From CAZADA01 sp964568975 (GTDB lineage: Bacteria; Pseudomonadota; Alphaproteobacteria; Caulobacterales; Maricaulaceae): DNA of 32,693 nucleotides. Shown piece after piece: positions 30,675 to 32,693 of the stretch. How positions within the stretch are numbered: position 1 is the stretch's first letter; the number at the start of each line of letters is the position of its first letter. Where the stretch lies: positions 1-32,693 of the forward strand of contig CAZMSO010000033.1 of the NCBI GenBank assembly GCA_964568975.1. Reading direction: 5' to 3'. The notes under the pieces were generated by a model. The model was not told the DNA's origin. It worked only from the letters and a program-made list of their open reading frames with translations, and ran no database searches. The translations under genes were made by a program, and so were the position numbers.

Positions 30675-31571
30675 ATGCAGAGTCGTGTTCTTCTGTTTGC
30701 GGTTGCTCTAACAGCGCTCTTCAGCGTGCAATCACTGGCGCAGGAGCTTGTAGACCAGTCTTTAACCACGGCGACGTTCCGCTATGTGGGCGCGCGCGGC
30801 GAGCCAAGTTCATCGACAACAGATGAACTCGTCGATCAGCAGATGACCACAGCGCGATTTCGGTATTTGGGATCGCGGAGTCCGCGCCCTGAGGTTCCCG
30901 AACTTATTGATCAAAGAATATTTTCTTCGCCATTTCGGTATGTCGGCGCCCGCGACACGCTGGTGGATGGCTTCGTTTCCAGAGCCGCTTCCAGCTTAAC
31001 CGACCCCAACGCGCCGCCCTTTCGCACGTGCGTCCACGGCGTAACGGCGATTCCGGAACGGGTGGTGGGAGGTCTGCCGCAAACCTTCCGCCGGCAAGCG
31101 TTCCTTGCGTCTTTTTCCGGCGAACGTGGATATATGTTCAGTCTTCCGCCTTCCCACAATCGGGACCAGACGGCCGTGCGCTCCATTGACGTCAGTTTTG
31201 ACACCGAGGGCGCTTCGGCGGACGCCTTGCCGGATATCATTCAAGGCCTGCACGTTTTCGACGGAGGGCGGAGGTTGGCGTACGCGCGCCCATTGGACTC
31301 CAGCGCAGGAGTGGTCTTCCAGCGTGGGGTGCTCACCGTCCGCCCAGCCGGCTTTATTGTGGAGGCTACGGCCGGGCTCGGCGCGGCTCCGATTGGCGAG
31401 CGCGAGCCGCCAACCGCGGATGCGGGGGTGCTTGTTGTGTTGGATCTGCAATCGGTCACCGAACGCGCGGGCGGACGCGCTTTCGCCGACTCTGTTGGCA
31501 TCCAAAAAGTGTGCGTGAATTGGGATACGTCGCTCTACGTCAAACGCGCGGCGATGTTCGACGTCGATTAA
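30675..31571 (+). CDS. Exported protein with three N-terminal ELVDQ/FRYVGAR repeats
   Basis: The 298-aa protein has a signal peptide (MQSRVLLFAVALTALFSVQS, then LAQ). Three copies of one motif follow directly: ELVDQSLTTATFRYVGAR, ELVDQQMTTARFRYLGSR and ELIDQRIFSSPFRYVGAR, about 25-27 residues apart, so the first about 100 residues are a short repeat domain. The rest (about 110-298) is a strand-rich globular part with two Cys (FRTCVHGVTA and QKVCVNWDTS). ATG 30675 is chosen because it begins the signal peptide; an upstream ATG (30594) would overlap the preceding gene. No family is recognised. Probably cotranscribed with the preceding exported protein. Confidence 0.7.
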   Translation: MQSRVLLFAVALTALFSVQSLAQELVDQSLTTATFRYVGARGEPSSSTTDELVDQQMTTARFRYLGSRSPRPEVPELIDQRIFSSPFRYVGARDTLVDGFVSRAASSLTDPNAPPFRTCVHGVTAIPERVVGGLPQTFRRQAFLASFSGERGYMFSLPPSHNRDQTAVRSIDVSFDTEGASADALPDIIQGLHVFDGGRRLAYARPLDSSAGVVFQRGVLTVRPAGFIVEATAGLGAAPIGEREPPTADAGVLVVLDLQSVTERAGGRAFADSVGIQKVCVNWDTSLYVKRAAMFDVD

Positions 31572-32349
31572 GCGCGCGGCGCCTGCAGGGTGACATCATC
31601 CGGGAGGCTCGCCGCCGCCTTTTTGCGCCGCGCCCTCCGCGCGATCCGGTTTAGCGGCCGCTGCGATCTTTGGCGCTGGCCGACCGTCAGCGCAACAGGT
31701 CGGCTCGACACCCTTCCCTCAGATGCGCCCCACCTGATCTGCCCCATCGAGGTGGTCCAACCGGCTTGTTAATCCCGGCGGTTGCCACGTAGCGACGGTC
31801 ATTACCCTACGCTCGATCCGTATGGCGGCATGAGCGCCGCGGGCAAGATGTTTTTTGGCTCGGGCGGCCGGTATCCGGCTGATAATGGACAGTTTGTCAG
31901 CGGTCGCTGAGGGGCTGAATTGGGTCGCGTCCTGCCGGTGAGAGACGGAATCCACTACAGACATTGGCCAAATGGCGGCTTCTGGGATCGGGCTACTCAC
32001 ACCTTCGGCCAGGAGTTGTCGCTCGGCCATCCGCCGACCAATGTCGGCTTTGCGGCTGAGTTTTGCTATTCTTAGCGTGTCGTCGATGCGGGATAGGTTG
32101 GCCTTCAACCGCTGACGTGGGCAGCGTTTTGGCGGCGCCGTCAAACACCAGACCGGCGTCGTCGGTAAGGCCAGAAATCCCGAACACCGCCGCGATCGCC
32201 AAGCAGCGCATAGGGTTTCACATTCTCGGTCTGCACATGCCCATCGCCCATTTGCAACGTCATCGATCCAACGCCGTCCGGCGTGTCCTTCCCGACAACC
32301 ACCGATTGGGTTCCCCACCTTTTGTCGCGCCCACGTCGGTCGCCGTAGT
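31572..32349. other. Stretch without an intact gene; fragmentary frames on both strands
   Basis: On the minus strand three successive frames read as protein-like pieces: near 32215-32349 (GTQSVVVGKDTPDGVGSMTL), near 32095-32210 (AIAAVFGISGLTDDAGLVFD) and near 31840-32100 (SRIDDTLRIAKLSRKADIGR). This could be a gene broken by two frameshifts. On the plus strand a frame with one in-frame TGA (31908) reads GGMSAAGKMFFGSGGRYPAD, then HTFGQELSLGHPPTNVGFAA. Neither set matches a family known to me, and they exclude each other; at most one is a decayed gene. Confidence 0.3.
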
Positions 32350-32693
32350 CTAAGCGGCGCGCGCTTGGCCCCGCCGCCAAGTGGCGGGCGCCACGCCAAA
32401 GATGCGTTTGAAGGCTCGCGAAAACGCCGCCTCGGAATCATAGCCGACTTGGACGGCGATTTGCGCCAACGATCCGTCGGTGTCGCGCATGGACTGCGCC
32501 GCCAGCTGCATACGCCAATGCGCCAAGTAGTGCATGGGCGCCTGGCCAAGTAATCGCGTGAACCGATCAGAGAGCGCTGAACGCGACAGCCCTGCCTCAC
32601 GGGCAAGCGCCTCCACCGTCCAGTCACGACTAACTGCAGAATGGAGCGCGGCCAACGCCTTCGAAACGAAAGGATCGCGCAGTCCCGCGAGCC
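32350..32693 (-). CDS. AraC-family transcriptional regulator, C-terminal part (cut by window edge)
   Basis: The last 113 residues are present; the gene continues beyond the right edge. The text LRDPFVSKALAALHSAVSRD leads into the double helix-turn-helix: WTVEALAREAGLSRSALSDR, then FTRLLGQAPMHYLAHWRMQL and GSLAQIAVQVGYDSEAAFSR, AFKRIFGVAPATWRR. This is the pattern of AraC regulators with an N-terminal cupin-type ligand domain (Cupin_6), which must lie outside the window. Targets cannot be judged from here. Confidence 0.9.
   Translation of the reverse strand, partial: LAGLRDPFVSKALAALHSAVSRDWTVEALAREAGLSRSALSDRFTRLLGQAPMHYLAHWRMQLAAQSMRDTDGSLAQIAVQVGYDSEAAFSRAFKRIFGVAPATWRRGQARAA

Noticed and set aside
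31719..32627. Single 302-aa minus-strand ORF across the right-hand gap
   Set aside because: Its upstream third is an out-of-frame shadow of the AraC regulator ending at 32350, so the ORF as a whole cannot be a real gene.

Overview
The window looks like chromosome from a GC-rich, probably marine or aquatic alphaproteobacterium. The grounds are the TonB-dependent receptor paired with a TPR-sulfotransferase, the alginate-export-type porin, the ArsR/MarR/AraC regulator set and the tRNA-Lys 3' end; no rRNA or single-copy marker confirms this. It is a draft, probably metagenomic, assembly: two runs of exactly 100 N (10244-10343 and 13557-13656) are each flanked by the same 55 bases on both sides. 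This is the signature of contigs joined with a k=55 graph overlap. Collapsing each duplicate restores continuity, including the sulfatase reading frame.

Layout. (1) 1-5070: a membrane-anchored PQQ-type dehydrogenase/cytochrome c fusion (-), the mechanosensitive channel MscL (+), an exported coiled-coil/TPR membrane protein (+) and a MarR regulator (-). (2) 5445-19684: a sulfate- and glycan-related stretch, nearly all on +. It holds a TonB-dependent receptor, a TPR-sulfotransferase, a large tyrosine-rich lipoprotein, a membrane-anchored sulfatase, a DJ-1/PfpI protein, a formylglycine-generating enzyme with an N-terminal export or anchor segment, an AraC regulator and an outer-membrane barrel. 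Sulfatase, PfpI and formylglycine-generating enzyme are closely spaced and probably form one unit in which the last enzyme matures the first. (3) 19732-22493: small membrane protein, small lipoprotein, alginate-export-type porin and a doubtful small ORF.

(4) 22588-26504: an accessory insertion. A 45-base tRNA-Lys(TTT) 3' fragment (an att scar) is followed by helically phased direct repeats, an intact tyrosine integrase, a convergent two-gene module of unknown function (a 406-aa protein and a 274-aa protein with a CxxC/CxC cluster and an AT-hook-like segment, start and stop overlapping) and the C-terminal remnant of a second, unrelated integrase that has lost its catalytic tyrosine. The unknown pair is the best candidate in the window for an undescribed system.

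(5) 26627-29714: a secreted pectinacetylesterase/NOTUM-like hydrolase, and a two-gene NIPSNAP/ABM-monooxygenase operon divergent from an ArsR-type regulator whose start codon sits in a perfect 8+8 palindrome. (6) 30029-32693: two exported proteins of unknown function, the second with three N-terminal copies of an ELVDQ...FRYVGAR repeat, then about 780 bases without an intact gene, then the C-terminal part of an AraC regulator cut by the window edge.

A 68-bp dispersed repeat (two copies, 75% identical, one forming a hairpin over a stop codon) and several 12-bp tandem duplications show that small repeats are active in this genome.
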